Positions 52,039 to 61,213 of a stretch of 64,000 nt of DNA are shown here, piece after piece (position 1 is the first letter of the stretch; each line of letters begins with the position of its first letter). The position numbers were made by a program, and so were the translations under genes. This DNA comes from Sporosarcina sp. P33. GTDB lineage: Bacteria > Bacillota > Bacilli > Bacillales_A > Planococcaceae. A model generated the notes under the pieces. The model did no database searches. It was not told where the DNA came from and saw nothing but the letters and a program-made list of their open reading frames with translations. Location of the stretch: contig NZ_CP015027.1 of assembly GCF_002077155.1 (NCBI RefSeq), positions 1,342,501 through 1,406,500 of the forward strand, read 5' to 3'.

Positions 52039-54984
52039 ATGGATAAATTATTTCAATATGTTCGAGAATTAACCGATGCCTCAAGAAATGGAAAACTTGT
52101 GTTTTTTGTAGGTGCTGGCGTCTCTACACTTTCTGATTATCCTCAATGGAGTAAGCTAGTTGATAAGTATCACCTAGAACTTTACGGCAAAGTGAAAAAA
52201 GAAAGATATTCAGCTGATGAATATCTACGAATCCCTCAAATTTTCCATGATGTAAAAGGGGAAGAAGCATATAATCAAATACTTGAAGAAACATTTTCAG
52301 TAGATAGACCGACAAATCCTATTCACGACAAGATACTAGCTATGAATCCAGCACATATTATTACAACTAACTATGATGACTTAATTGAAAAAACTTGCTG
52401 GAAACGCGGCAAATATTTCAGCTTAATCAGTGCAGAAGATGACGTAGCATGTGCCACTTCTCCAAAGTATTTATTAAAAGTGCATGGTGATTTTAGAAGA
52501 GGATATACAGGAGATCACATAGTTTTAAAGGAAAGTGATTATATGAATTTCGAGCAAGATCGTCCCCTAATCAGTAATCTTATGAAAACGATTATGGCTA
52601 CGCATACAATCGTTTTTATTGGATATGGTTTAGGAGACTACAATATTAATTCATTACTCAATTGGGTCAAAGCGCTACAAAAAGAGGGATACAATAAACC
52701 TTTCTTTATTCGAACAGATCCTACCCCCATCGAAGAAAACATTGCAATTTATTATGAAAGAAAAGGGTTGCGAATTTTAGACGCAGCCGGAATAGCTGAG
52801 ACCGCTCAGTCGGACTATGCGGTGCGTTATAACACAGTTATGGATTTATTGATTGATTCACGTGACAATAATTTACTAGCCACTAACGACGATGCAATTA
52901 ACTACCTTTATGAAAAACTTCAACCCTTATTTAAGCTGAAAGCTATTCGTAAGAACGATTTGAACCTTGTCTTCGAAAAAGACTACGACTTTTCTGTATA
53001 TGGAACTGTAACACCTTTTAAAAATAAAGGATTTGGTTACATGGAAAAGTTTTTTGAATTCAAAAAAAATGTCGGGGGAGTTTTTTCTGATCATTTAAAA
53101 TCACGATTCAATGAGATTTCAAAGTTTTTTGAAGCAAATGATGTTTATCATTTATCAGGGGACAGAGAAGCAAAGATTGAAATGAAGCCTTTTGGCATTA
53201 GTAATCCTGCATATCATTGGGATACAGATGAAATAGAGAAAGTTCTTCTTATTCAAAACGAAGACCTCGAAGAAAATTATAGAAAAGCATTCATTTTAGC
53301 GTCAATCGGGAAGTGGGAAGAAGCATACAACTTATATTCTAAGCTTCTTCTGCAATCAATCGAAGAATCAAATTGGTGGATTCATTACCTTTCACAAATA
53401 AACAGATTTTGGATATACCAATCTATAGTTCAAATGGACAAACAACTAGAATCTATAGGATTCTTAGCTTATGGTATAAGATTCGAACCATTTTCTAAAA
53501 ACTTTTTAAATCGTATTGAACGGGAAATTAAGAATTTTGATATTGATGAGGTCTACAAAAGTATGCCTTTTGAATTCCAAAAAAAATATAAAATATTGGA
53601 ATTCCTTAGTGATAACGAATTTTTATATAAAGATATAGTGAAACTCTTTGAGTTAACTAATAAAGTACGAGCTGCAATCAGCAAAGAATCGCATTCCTTC
53701 GGTTTAACTAGTATACAAGAGACGCAACTTCGTTTGAATGACAACTTGCGCTTTCTTTACGATAATTACTTATGGGTACACTCTTTTCAAGAGTTCACTC
53801 AGTACATGCGTAACTCGCTTATTCTTCAATTCGAAAAAAATGAGTTTGAACGTAATCGGCCAAAGGACGAATTGAGCCTGATGTGGTCATCAGGAAACTC
53901 ATCCTTTTATATAGATTATTTCGACTTTGTTAACATAGCAAAATCATTCAAACTAGACGATGTAAAACATATTGAAAGAAGTTGCAGTATGGAACTTGTT
54001 GAGTTTCAAGATCATAAGTTAATAGAAGACTACTTGCTCCGAATAACAGATAAAATAATAAAACAGTTTTCGAAAGATGAAATGAATATCGTACACTACA
54101 GTTTGTTCATTCAAGAAGCAAAAGTAGCATTCTACTTTGCTAAGCATATAAAAATTTCTGATAAAGGTTTATTAAAAATTATTAACATGCTACTATTTTA
54201 TTTTCCAGAAAGAGAGTTAGATGTCGGACTACGCTATCGATGGATTGAAAGACTTACATTAGGCAGTGGTCTATCTAAAGAAGCGATTTCTGTAATTGAA
54301 AGTTTTCTCGTGTTGCAAGTCGGGAAATATGCAGACGAGAATTTTTCAGAACAATCCTCAAATGGCTTTAGATCAAAAGACTTTATCAGTTTACTACTTC
54401 ATTTTGATGAGAATTTTATTTCTGATCACTTATCGAACTATGCATTGCGCCTTTCAAAAGAGAAGAAAAATCAAGTTAACTTCCTTTTTTCCCTCTATCT
54501 TGTTTTAACGCCAGCAGCTAAAAGCCACATTTTGCAATCGAAAGATTTAAATGGTATTGACGGGGTTATGGATAGTGTGAAAGTTGGTATTGTAGAAGAT
54601 GTTTCCGAACATCAAGATCTTATCTTAGACTACTTAGAACAACAAAAGTTAAAAATTTCTTCTCAAGAAATAAAACTGAAATCGTTTCCTTCTAATAGCT
54701 ATATCACTCAATTCGCGATTTGGTACTTTATGGATGAATTAACAAGCTCTAAAATGCGAGAATATATTGGAATTGAACCAGAATATGATTTCTTTATTGA
54801 TCCTCAAAATTTTGATTATGATGAGTTTATCCCTTCTTGGTTAAAAACCTATTCAAAACCTCTTCTAGAAAAAATTAGTGCCAACGAGCATATGAAAGAT
54901 CATTTAATTGAAATATTGAAAGACAGAATTAAGTTTTCTAATGATAAACGTTATTTCGAAATCTTTGTCGAGTACTTTATGTAA
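52039..54984 (+). CDS. DSR2-like defence-associated sirtuin (SIR2-domain abortive-infection protein)
   Basis: The 981-residue protein has an N-terminal SIR2-like domain (about residues 1-280): VFFVGAGVSTLSDYPQWSKL for the NAD-binding loop, TTNYDDLIE with Asn111, and LKVHGD with His149. These match the catalytic Asn and His of defence sirtuins. The remaining 700 residues are helix-rich with no known enzymatic motif, as in DSR2, which is about 1000 residues long and depletes NAD+ when a phage tail-tube protein binds. A separate inhibitor or partner gene is not present. I chose the ATG at 52039 (AGGAGTGG seven bases upstream). It adjoins an integrase remnant, Mrr and a type I restriction system. 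Confidence 0.85.
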   Translation: MDKLFQYVRELTDASRNGKLVFFVGAGVSTLSDYPQWSKLVDKYHLELYGKVKKERYSADEYLRIPQIFHDVKGEEAYNQILEETFSVDRPTNPIHDKILAMNPAHIITTNYDDLIEKTCWKRGKYFSLISAEDDVACATSPKYLLKVHGDFRRGYTGDHIVLKESDYMNFEQDRPLISNLMKTIMATHTIVFIGYGLGDYNINSLLNWVKALQKEGYNKPFFIRTDPTPIEENIAIYYERKGLRILDAAGIAETAQSDYAVRYNTVMDLLIDSRDNNLLATNDDAINYLYEKLQPLFKLKAIRKNDLNLVFEKDYDFSVYGTVTPFKNKGFGYMEKFFEFKKNVGGVFSDHLKSRFNEISKFFEANDVYHLSGDREAKIEMKPFGISNPAYHWDTDEIEKVLLIQNEDLEENYRKAFILASIGKWEEAYNLYSKLLLQSIEESNWWIHYLSQINRFWIYQSIVQMDKQLESIGFLAYGIRFEPFSKNFLNRIEREIKNFDIDEVYKSMPFEFQKKYKILEFLSDNEFLYKDIVKLFELTNKVRAAISKESHSFGLTSIQETQLRLNDNLRFLYDNYLWVHSFQEFTQYMRNSLILQFEKNEFERNRPKDELSLMWSSGNSSFYIDYFDFVNIAKSFKLDDVKHIERSCSMELVEFQDHKLIEDYLLRITDKIIKQFSKDEMNIVHYSLFIQEAKVAFYFAKHIKISDKGLLKIINMLLFYFPERELDVGLRYRWIERLTLGSGLSKEAISVIESFLVLQVGKYADENFSEQSSNGFRSKDFISLLLHFDENFISDHLSNYALRLSKEKKNQVNFLFSLYLVLTPAAKSHILQSKDLNGIDGVMDSVKVGIVEDVSEHQDLILDYLEQQKLKISSQEIKLKSFPSNSYITQFAIWYFMDELTSSKMREYIGIEPEYDFFIDPQNFDYDEFIPSWLKTYSKPLLEKISANEHMKDHLIEILKDRIKFSNDKRYFEIFVEYFM

Positions 54985-55118
54985 TTAAAAAAGCTCACTT
55001 TATCTTTCACTAATCGGTTCCTGGATCACCACGCACAATTCGGAAACTATCCTAAATTGTATATTGGTCTAGTACGTCACTTATGCACTATAACTGCTAT
55101 TATGTTGTATAATAAAAC

Positions 55119-55140
55119 GCTCACTATTTTGTAGTGAGCG
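55119..55140. repeat. Left copy of a 22-base target duplication; half of a split terminator hairpin
   Basis: This 22-base sequence occurs again at 56854-56875, on both sides of the IS1182 element. It is itself a hairpin (CGCTCACTA, loop TTTTG, TAGTGAGCG, with the first C at 55118). Read leftward, the copy here is followed by a T tract; the right copy has its T tract rightward. The uninterrupted sequence would be a bidirectional terminator between the DSR2-like and hsdR genes. Confidence 0.8.
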
Positions 55141-55157
55141 TCAGACTGTAGACAAAA

Positions 55158-55186
55158 GGGTTGGAAATCGTCACGATTTCCAACCC
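55158..55186. terminator. Hairpin terminator at the left end of the IS1182 element
   Basis: GGGTTGGAAATCG (55158-55170) and CGATTTCCAACCC (55174-55186) form a perfect 13-base stem with a 3-base loop and T tracts on both strands. It ends the transposase transcript and insulates the element from the DSR2-side transcript. Confidence 0.85.
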
Positions 55187-55250
55187 TTTTTCCATTTTGG
55201 CACTAAAATCAGAGAAATAATCCCGACTTGGGCTCGGATACTCCTCTGGT

Positions 55251-56609
55251 TTACGCCGTGATTGGCGTATTCCATGTCCAATTGGCCAACTTCTTCAAAT
55301 TCATGGCAGCAAAAGTTAGCATCGCCTGCATGGACAATTTTTTCAACCCTCGTTGGGTAGTCCATCGCATGCCATGCTTTTCTTTGGCATCGGCAAATAC
55401 ACGCTCGATCGTTTCTTTACGCTTGCCGTAGATTTCTTTGATTTCATGATGATGCCTTAAATCTTCCGCTATATCCAAGTGGTCTTGCCAGATGTGTCGC
55501 TGGATCATCTTCTGACGATTCTGACTGTGCGTACACTGGTCGATGACCGGGCAGGCTGCACAGATGGCAGGTTCAGAGACATACTGTCGATACCCTTCTT
55601 TCGTGGTGGTGCGGTAGTTCAAGATCTGCCCTTCCGGACAGAGATAGCAATCATGGTATTCATCATAGACGTACTCACTTTTCTTGAAGAACTCTTTCTT
55701 CGTCATTGGCCGCTTGTACGGAAGAACGGGAAGCATCTGATTTTCCAACAGGTAATTCGCGATAGCTGGTGTCTTGTAGGCAGCGTCGGCAGCAACGGCA
55801 ACCGGTCTTCCGACTTGATCAATAATTTTTTCTACCAATGGCTCAAGCAGCTGACTATCGTGGATATTACCTGGCGTCACGATGTTTGCCAGCACGAATC
55901 CTTTCTCGTCTGTAGCTGCATGGAAGGAATAAGCGAATTGCTTGGTCCGTTCATCTTTTACATAGTAGCCGCTTTCCGGGTCCGTCGTGGATTCCTTGAT
56001 CTCCTTGTACTCTTCCTTCTCAAACTTCTCCGGCGGAAATGGCTTCTTCCCATTTTCCACGCGGTCGATATTCAATTCTTCCTGCAGTTTCTTTTCATAC
56101 GCTTTGGTCTCTTTCCGAACGACTTTCTTTTGGAACTTCCGCTTATTTGCGCTTGCCTTTACGTGAGTAGAATCGATGAAGACGTGGTCGGGGCTCAATA
56201 ACCCTCTATCAGCTACTACTTTCAAGACCCGGTAGAAAATCTGTTCAAACAAATCCGTCTCTGCGAATCGGCGAATATAGTTTTTTCCGAACGTGGAGAA
56301 ATGGGGAACTTCGGTATGAAAACCGAAGCCAAGGAACCAGCGGTATGCCACGTTCGTTTCGATTTCTTTAATGGTCTGCCGCATGGAGCGGATGCCGAAG
56401 GTATATTGGATGAATGTCATCTTGATTAAGACCACAGGATCGATACTGGGACGACCGATGGGTGAATACAAATCCTCGACGAGTGGATAGATAAACGAAA
56501 AGTCGATTGTCGCGTCCAGTTTCCGCACTAAATGATCTTGCGGCACCAACTGCTCAATCGTGAGCATCTCCAACTGTTCGCGTTCATTAATCTGGTTCTT
56601 CGTCATCAT
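55251..56609 (-). CDS. IS1182-family transposase
   Basis: The 452-residue protein has the DUF772-like N-terminal domain (DHLVRKLDATIDFSFI, GRPSIDPVVLIKMTFIQYTFG broken mid-way) and the DDE catalytic region: VFIDSTHVKASANK, VAADAAYKTPA and HHEIKEIYGKRKETIERVFADAKEKHG, whose last Glu completes the triad. It also has the Cys cluster CPEGQ, CAACPVIDQC typical of IS1182. A GAGGTG site lies six bases before the ATG at 56607-56609; longer in-frame sequence to 56771 runs through a repeat and is not coding. Confidence 0.92.
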   Translation of the reverse strand: MMTKNQINEREQLEMLTIEQLVPQDHLVRKLDATIDFSFIYPLVEDLYSPIGRPSIDPVVLIKMTFIQYTFGIRSMRQTIKEIETNVAYRWFLGFGFHTEVPHFSTFGKNYIRRFAETDLFEQIFYRVLKVVADRGLLSPDHVFIDSTHVKASANKRKFQKKVVRKETKAYEKKLQEELNIDRVENGKKPFPPEKFEKEEYKEIKESTTDPESGYYVKDERTKQFAYSFHAATDEKGFVLANIVTPGNIHDSQLLEPLVEKIIDQVGRPVAVAADAAYKTPAIANYLLENQMLPVLPYKRPMTKKEFFKKSEYVYDEYHDCYLCPEGQILNYRTTTKEGYRQYVSEPAICAACPVIDQCTHSQNRQKMIQRHIWQDHLDIAEDLRHHHEIKEIYGKRKETIERVFADAKEKHGMRWTTQRGLKKLSMQAMLTFAAMNLKKLANWTWNTPITA

Positions 56610-56645
56610 GTCCATCACCTCAAATAAATGTTCAACAGGTATCCA

Positions 56646-56772
56646 GTTGATTGGAGCGGAGGATGGCGACTCCTGCGGGAACAGCACGAGCCGAAGACCC
56701 TGGACTGAGCGTAGCGAGGGAAGCGGCTGAGGCCGTGCCCGCGGAAAGCGTCCATCCGCAGCGGAAATCAAC
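56646..56772. repeat. GC-rich imperfect palindromic repeat inside the IS element
   Basis: The 127-base block is bounded by GTTGATT (56646-56652) and AATCAAC (56766-56772) and is much richer in G+C than its surroundings. Each half can fold back, with GGAGCGGAGGATGGCGACTC near one end and a related sequence inverted near the other. Such a block recurs, in my memory, in many Bacillaceae genomes as a dispersed non-coding repeat, but I cannot check copy number. It sits between the transposase start and the right inverted repeat, so it may carry the transposase promoter or be a nested insertion. Confidence 0.7.
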
Positions 56773-56853
56773 TTTTCCTGGCGTTTACTCTATTGTAAAA
56801 GAAAAAAGACTGTAGGCAAACCCCAAATTTCCGGAGTTTGTCTACAGTCTGAA

Positions 56854-56875
56854 GCTCACTATTTTGTAGTGAGCG
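56854..56875. repeat. Right copy of the 22-base target duplication, acting as hairpin terminator
   Basis: Identical to 55119-55140. Here it is followed rightward by TTTTG, so it can still end plus-strand transcripts, and it lies just past the hsdR stop codon on the opposite strand. Confidence 0.8.
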
Positions 56876-56890
56876 TTTTGATGTTTCATC

Positions 56891-59800
56891 TTATGACTTA
56901 AACTTCGATTTAATTTGTGGAATAACCTTCACAAGATATGGCGTCAATGCAAAGTTATGCATAAGTTGATTAGGCCCTTGCTTTATCGTTGCTGCATCAA
57001 AATCCAAACTACCGATCAAGTCATCTATGAACGGAATATCTTGAGGTGAAGTCGTTGAATAAGCATCAATTGACTTTTCAAACACTTTACCGTTTATGCC
57101 CCACTCATCAGCCACTTCATAAATCAATTCTCTCTTCTTATCATTTTTCCAATCCTCAAACGCCTGATCGAAGTTAATATTACTAGATACGTTTCCGGTT
57201 TGTAATTCTTCCACTACAAACTCCTTTAGTAATGTAGCTTGTTCATGTTCACCGAAGTTACTCAACTCTTCGATCTCTTGATGGATGATACGTAACGTTT
57301 CTGCATCGACCGTTTGAATACCATTCGTCGAAGTTGTTTTAGAGCCAATGAGGTTCAAGATATGGTTGGCGTCTATAATTTGTGAACCTGCAAGTTTAGT
57401 TCTGCCGACTAAAGCCGGAGCTACATCACCTGGTAACTCTTCTCCTTCTTCAAAGGTTAAGTTACGGTACGCACCGGTATATTGAAGCCACGTACGTTCG
57501 TCTATTCCGAATGCTGTTTCATCCCACGCATACTCATAATACTGCTCGACTAAGTTAAATTGTGTTGCAGCTTCTTTGTACACTTGTATGAACTGTTTCT
57601 TATGCTCTTCATACGGTTCAATGGATTGCCAGTCCGTCGGATCAGGTAACGTATTCATCATGTCGATAAATGCGAGATTTAACCTCTTGACTGCTGTTTG
57701 GTAGGGCTCAACAATTGCTCTACTACTCGTTCCCCCACTACCGTAGAGTTTTAAGGCAATGTTGACCATTTCTTCAGTGATTTTTGGATATTGGAAATTA
57801 ATCACCGTTCCGAATTCTTTCGTTGAACCATAGATACGATTCGTTCGGGAGTACGCTTGAATCAATCCATGTAATTCGAGTGAACGGTCCACATAAAGTG
57901 TATTGAGTAACTTAGAGTCATATCCTGTTAGTAATTGATCGGCTACGATGACCAGGTCTATATTTTTAGGGTTACGTCCACTTCCCCCTCTTGTCGCACG
58001 TTCAATCATGTCCTCAAAGTAGGCTTCTTCCCCGCGCTTTTTATCCCCTGCAACGAACTCAATTCCAGTAAATCCTCCGTATTCCTTGAACATATTTTCA
58101 ATGACGACAGGGTCTACACGTTCCGACTCATTCTCACTGCCAAAACTAAATGTCATAGCTATATTTAGTTGAATATCTCTTTCGGCCATTTGCTTTTTAA
58201 ATTCTTCGAAATAAGCAAGCACACGTTTTTTATACGCAACCGTTAGAATAGCATTAAATTCTCGATTTTGAGACTGTGCGTCCCACTGCGTTAATATTTC
58301 TTCGACAACTCGTGGAATATGTGTCTCATCATGGTACACGAGTAGACCTTCTTTTTTCGCAGCTTTTTCAACTTCTAAGTCTGATAGTTGTTGTATATCT
58401 CTTTCTAAAACCTTTACCACTGCATTTGGCAGCTGAATCTGAAGCCTTTCAACCAGTTGTTCTCTTAACTCTTCGTAACTTTTAAACTCACCGGTATTAA
58501 TATAATCGACGTGAAAGCCGAGTACGTTTCTATCTGCAATTGCTTCCTCAATCGTATACTGGTGAATGAGTGGACCAAATAGCTTTTCTGTTGTATCAAT
58601 CAGTTCACTTTTTTCGTTGATCTTTCCCTTCGCTTGGTTTTCATCAAACAAAGGAGTACCTGTATAACCGAAGAATAAACTATTGTTTCTAAAATACTGT
58701 TTAATTGTTCCCATCATTTGACCCATCGTTGTACGATGCGCTTCATCAATAATAAAGACGATACGCTTATCAGCGAGACGTGTATCGTTTGCTTCCATCA
58801 AATCTTTCACTAAATTACTTAGTTTATAGGTCGTCGTTACAACAATGCCGTTATTCGGTGAATGCAAGATTTTACGCAACTCATATGTATACTTTGTATC
58901 ATCTACAGAAACGGATTCATACGCTGCATAGGCTTTGAAGTTCTCACTCGTACGACTGTCTAATTCACGCCGATCTACGAGGAAGACCACTTTATCAAAG
59001 CCTGCTCGCGTAGAAAGAAAGAGAGCCGTTTTAAAACTCGTAATCGTTTTTCCTGAACCTGTCGTATGCCATACAAAGCCACCGTGCGGTATACGGTCCT
59101 CATTATCCCATCCAAACGCTGCAGCTTCAACTGCTTGTAAGGCATGTACTTGATAGGAACGCATGAGCATATGACGACGATTGTCTTCTTCTCTTGCTTC
59201 ATCAATCACTAAATAATCCCCGACCATTTGATGCGCCATTGGAATCATTAAAAATTGGTTAATGACTTCTTCCCAGTTGTTCACAGGGATATTGTCTTTA
59301 TCTGCCCAGTGGAAGAGGAAACTTGGGTTGAAATCATGCACCGTTTTAGGCGTCGCAAAATAACGCGTCGCAACTTCAGAAGTCACGACCATCATTTGTG
59401 AAAACGCCATGAAATTCAGCGTATACTCCCCGTCTTGGTAGTACCGTTTGAACTGGCTATACGCTTCATCAAAGGTTTTATCCGCTCGTTTTTGTTCAAT
59501 ATTAATTAGTGGTAAGCCGTTAATGAGTAAAACAAGATCAAAGCGATTACCTTTTGGTGTCGTAACTTCTCTTGCGATTGTATAACTAGAATCTCCACCA
59601 CTCACTTGCGCTTTTTTAAAAATGGTTAGCGTGATTTGTTCTCTCGTCACACGTGGATTCGGATCTCGGTGAATGCCATCAATCTTTCCTTTAGATCCTT
59701 CCATCGCTAATAGTTTTGCTGCTTCAAAACTATTGGCAATTTGATTTACTTGTGCCATCACTTGATTAAACTCATTATCTGTTAGCGGAACACTTTCCAA

Positions 59801-59977
59801 TTGATCGACGTTGATCCGATTCAGTTCGCTACGCCAATGATTGATTAAATCGTCTGTCGTTACTTTTCGTTTTGTCCCATCGAGTTCTTCAGGTGATTTC
59901 CATTTGAAGCGTTGTAACTTCTCCACAAAACAATCTTGAAAGTTTGCTTCTGAAACATTCTTTGGTGCATTGCTCAT
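56891..59977 (-). CDS. hsdR: Type I restriction endonuclease subunit R (HsdR)
   Basis: The 1028-residue protein has an N-terminal nuclease domain with GNRFDLVLLINGLPLINI and the catalytic EQK in IEQKRADKTFDE. The superfamily-2 helicase motor follows: Walker A HTTGSGKTITS, FIIDEAHRTT (DEAH box), TGTPL, SGGRNPKNIDLVIVADQLLTGYDS broken over the motif, and AYSRTNRI. HsdR translocates DNA with ATP and cuts away from unmodified sites in complex with HsdM and HsdS. It is the last gene of the operon and starts 12 bases after hsdS, with GGGGG before the ATG. Convergent with the IS1182 region. Confidence 0.95.
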   Translation of the reverse strand: MSNAPKNVSEANFQDCFVEKLQRFKWKSPEELDGTKRKVTTDDLINHWRSELNRINVDQLESVPLTDNEFNQVMAQVNQIANSFEAAKLLAMEGSKGKIDGIHRDPNPRVTREQITLTIFKKAQVSGGDSSYTIAREVTTPKGNRFDLVLLINGLPLINIEQKRADKTFDEAYSQFKRYYQDGEYTLNFMAFSQMMVVTSEVATRYFATPKTVHDFNPSFLFHWADKDNIPVNNWEEVINQFLMIPMAHQMVGDYLVIDEAREEDNRRHMLMRSYQVHALQAVEAAAFGWDNEDRIPHGGFVWHTTGSGKTITSFKTALFLSTRAGFDKVVFLVDRRELDSRTSENFKAYAAYESVSVDDTKYTYELRKILHSPNNGIVVTTTYKLSNLVKDLMEANDTRLADKRIVFIIDEAHRTTMGQMMGTIKQYFRNNSLFFGYTGTPLFDENQAKGKINEKSELIDTTEKLFGPLIHQYTIEEAIADRNVLGFHVDYINTGEFKSYEELREQLVERLQIQLPNAVVKVLERDIQQLSDLEVEKAAKKEGLLVYHDETHIPRVVEEILTQWDAQSQNREFNAILTVAYKKRVLAYFEEFKKQMAERDIQLNIAMTFSFGSENESERVDPVVIENMFKEYGGFTGIEFVAGDKKRGEEAYFEDMIERATRGGSGRNPKNIDLVIVADQLLTGYDSKLLNTLYVDRSLELHGLIQAYSRTNRIYGSTKEFGTVINFQYPKITEEMVNIALKLYGSGGTSSRAIVEPYQTAVKRLNLAFIDMMNTLPDPTDWQSIEPYEEHKKQFIQVYKEAATQFNLVEQYYEYAWDETAFGIDERTWLQYTGAYRNLTFEEGEELPGDVAPALVGRTKLAGSQIIDANHILNLIGSKTTSTNGIQTVDAETLRIIHQEIEELSNFGEHEQATLLKEFVVEELQTGNVSSNINFDQAFEDWKNDKKRELIYEVADEWGINGKVFEKSIDAYSTTSPQDIPFIDDLIGSLDFDAATIKQGPNQLMHNFALTPYLVKVIPQIKSKFKS

Positions 59978-59989
59978 GAGAATACCCCC

Positions 59990-61213
59990 TTAGACAAACA
60001 TTTCCTCTAAATACGCTTGTTTCATTGCTTTTAGTTTATTTAATTTTTGTTGTTGGTTAACAATCCCGTCGTCTACCGTTTTGAATAATTTCCCAATTAA
60101 TTTTTGTTCATTTAAATTTGGTATAAGCAATTGGAAATCTTCTACAACATTCTTTGAAATATTAAGTTGGGACATACCAGCACCTTTAAATTTGAAATAC
60201 CTTTGATGCTTATTAATATATGAGAACAAAAATAACGGATTCACGTTTTTATTAGGCCTCAATAATGCTACTCTTTGATTAAGAACAAATTTATTACTTT
60301 CTGGTATTAATGCTACTCTTCCTAATAAATCTCCATAGCCAACATCACTCAAAATCATAACCAAATCATCTTTTACAAGTAATTCGTTTGATTCATCAAT
60401 AAATTTACCAGACGGCTTAAAACCTCCATCTATTGAAATAGAGTTTAAATTAATCAATTCGTACTTTCCTGATTTCGATTGTCTATCTTCATGACCTCTA
60501 CCATTTTTATAAGTAGTTAATGTGGACAATTTAGTTTGTTCCCATTCATCCGTAAATCCTGCAAACCTCCTTTTCGGAACTCGCTCTCCTTCAGAAGGGA
60601 ACATCTCAGTAAGATAAGCAGATTTCAAAGCTTTTGTTTTTTCTAACTTGCGCTGTTCGAGCGAAATCATTTGATCTAAGTGCTTGAAAAAGTTGCCGAT
60701 TTTTTGTTGTTCTTTTAATGTTGGAAAGTATATTGGTATCTCAGATAAATCGCCGAGATATATTCCTGGTTGAGCAGATACAACTTGTCTATTTTTTAAT
60801 TCCCTTTGAAAATAATTACTGTTGACCGTAGTATATAAAAACTCAGATTCAATTTCTTTTTTCGGTCTTAGATATGCAACACTTCGTTGGAATGTAAACT
60901 CTTTTTTATTTATTTTTAACACAGCTGCTTCTCCAATTGATCCAACAACCGTCAGTAGGATATCTCCATCTTTTAATTCGAAATTACGATGGATTTTATT
61001 GTATTCATCTACAGAAATCTTCCTATCAGTTTTGTCTATATTAATTCGTCCATTTTTAATGTTTTTTGCACTTAATAAATAAATTCCTTCTTCAACGTTT
61101 ATATGAGTACCATGAGTACCATCCTTTAACAAGTCAAGAACCATATATAAATATTCTTCTGACCAATCATCCTTAAACTCTTTAAATCTTTTTTCAGGAA
61201 TTACTCTTTTCAT
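59990..61213 (-). CDS. hsdS: Type I restriction-modification specificity subunit S (HsdS)
   Basis: The 407-residue protein has two target-recognition halves (about residues 1-205 and 206-407). Each ends in the conserved helical spacer: EQQKIGNFFKHLDQMI then KLEKTKALKSAYLTEMF, and EQKLIGKLFKTVDDGI then KLNKLKAMKQAYLEEMF. Each half recognises part of a bipartite DNA site; the target sequence cannot be read from this. The start overlaps the hsdM stop by four bases (ATGA), so translation is coupled. Confidence 0.93.
   Translation of the reverse strand: MKRVIPEKRFKEFKDDWSEEYLYMVLDLLKDGTHGTHINVEEGIYLLSAKNIKNGRINIDKTDRKISVDEYNKIHRNFELKDGDILLTVVGSIGEAAVLKINKKEFTFQRSVAYLRPKKEIESEFLYTTVNSNYFQRELKNRQVVSAQPGIYLGDLSEIPIYFPTLKEQQKIGNFFKHLDQMISLEQRKLEKTKALKSAYLTEMFPSEGERVPKRRFAGFTDEWEQTKLSTLTTYKNGRGHEDRQSKSGKYELINLNSISIDGGFKPSGKFIDESNELLVKDDLVMILSDVGYGDLLGRVALIPESNKFVLNQRVALLRPNKNVNPLFLFSYINKHQRYFKFKGAGMSQLNISKNVVEDFQLLIPNLNEQKLIGKLFKTVDDGIVNQQQKLNKLKAMKQAYLEEMFV

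Larger units (their letters stand above)
55141..56853 (-). mobile_element. IS1182-family insertion sequence, complete
   Basis: The element is 1713 bases long. TCAGACTGTAGACAAA (55141-55156) is repeated inverted at 56837-56852, giving 16-base terminal repeats. It carries one transposase gene (55251-56609) on the minus strand. The flanking 22-base direct repeats (55119-55140 and 56854-56875) are a duplicated terminator hairpin. A second hairpin (55158-55186) lies inside the left end. The upstream part holds a GC-rich repeat at 56646-56772. It appears complete and potentially active. Confidence 0.88.

Noticed and set aside
56610..56771. N-terminal extension of the transposase to 56771
   Set aside because: It translates the GC-rich palindromic repeat and lacks a start signal. 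The ATG at 56609 has a proper site and begins the family-typical sequence.
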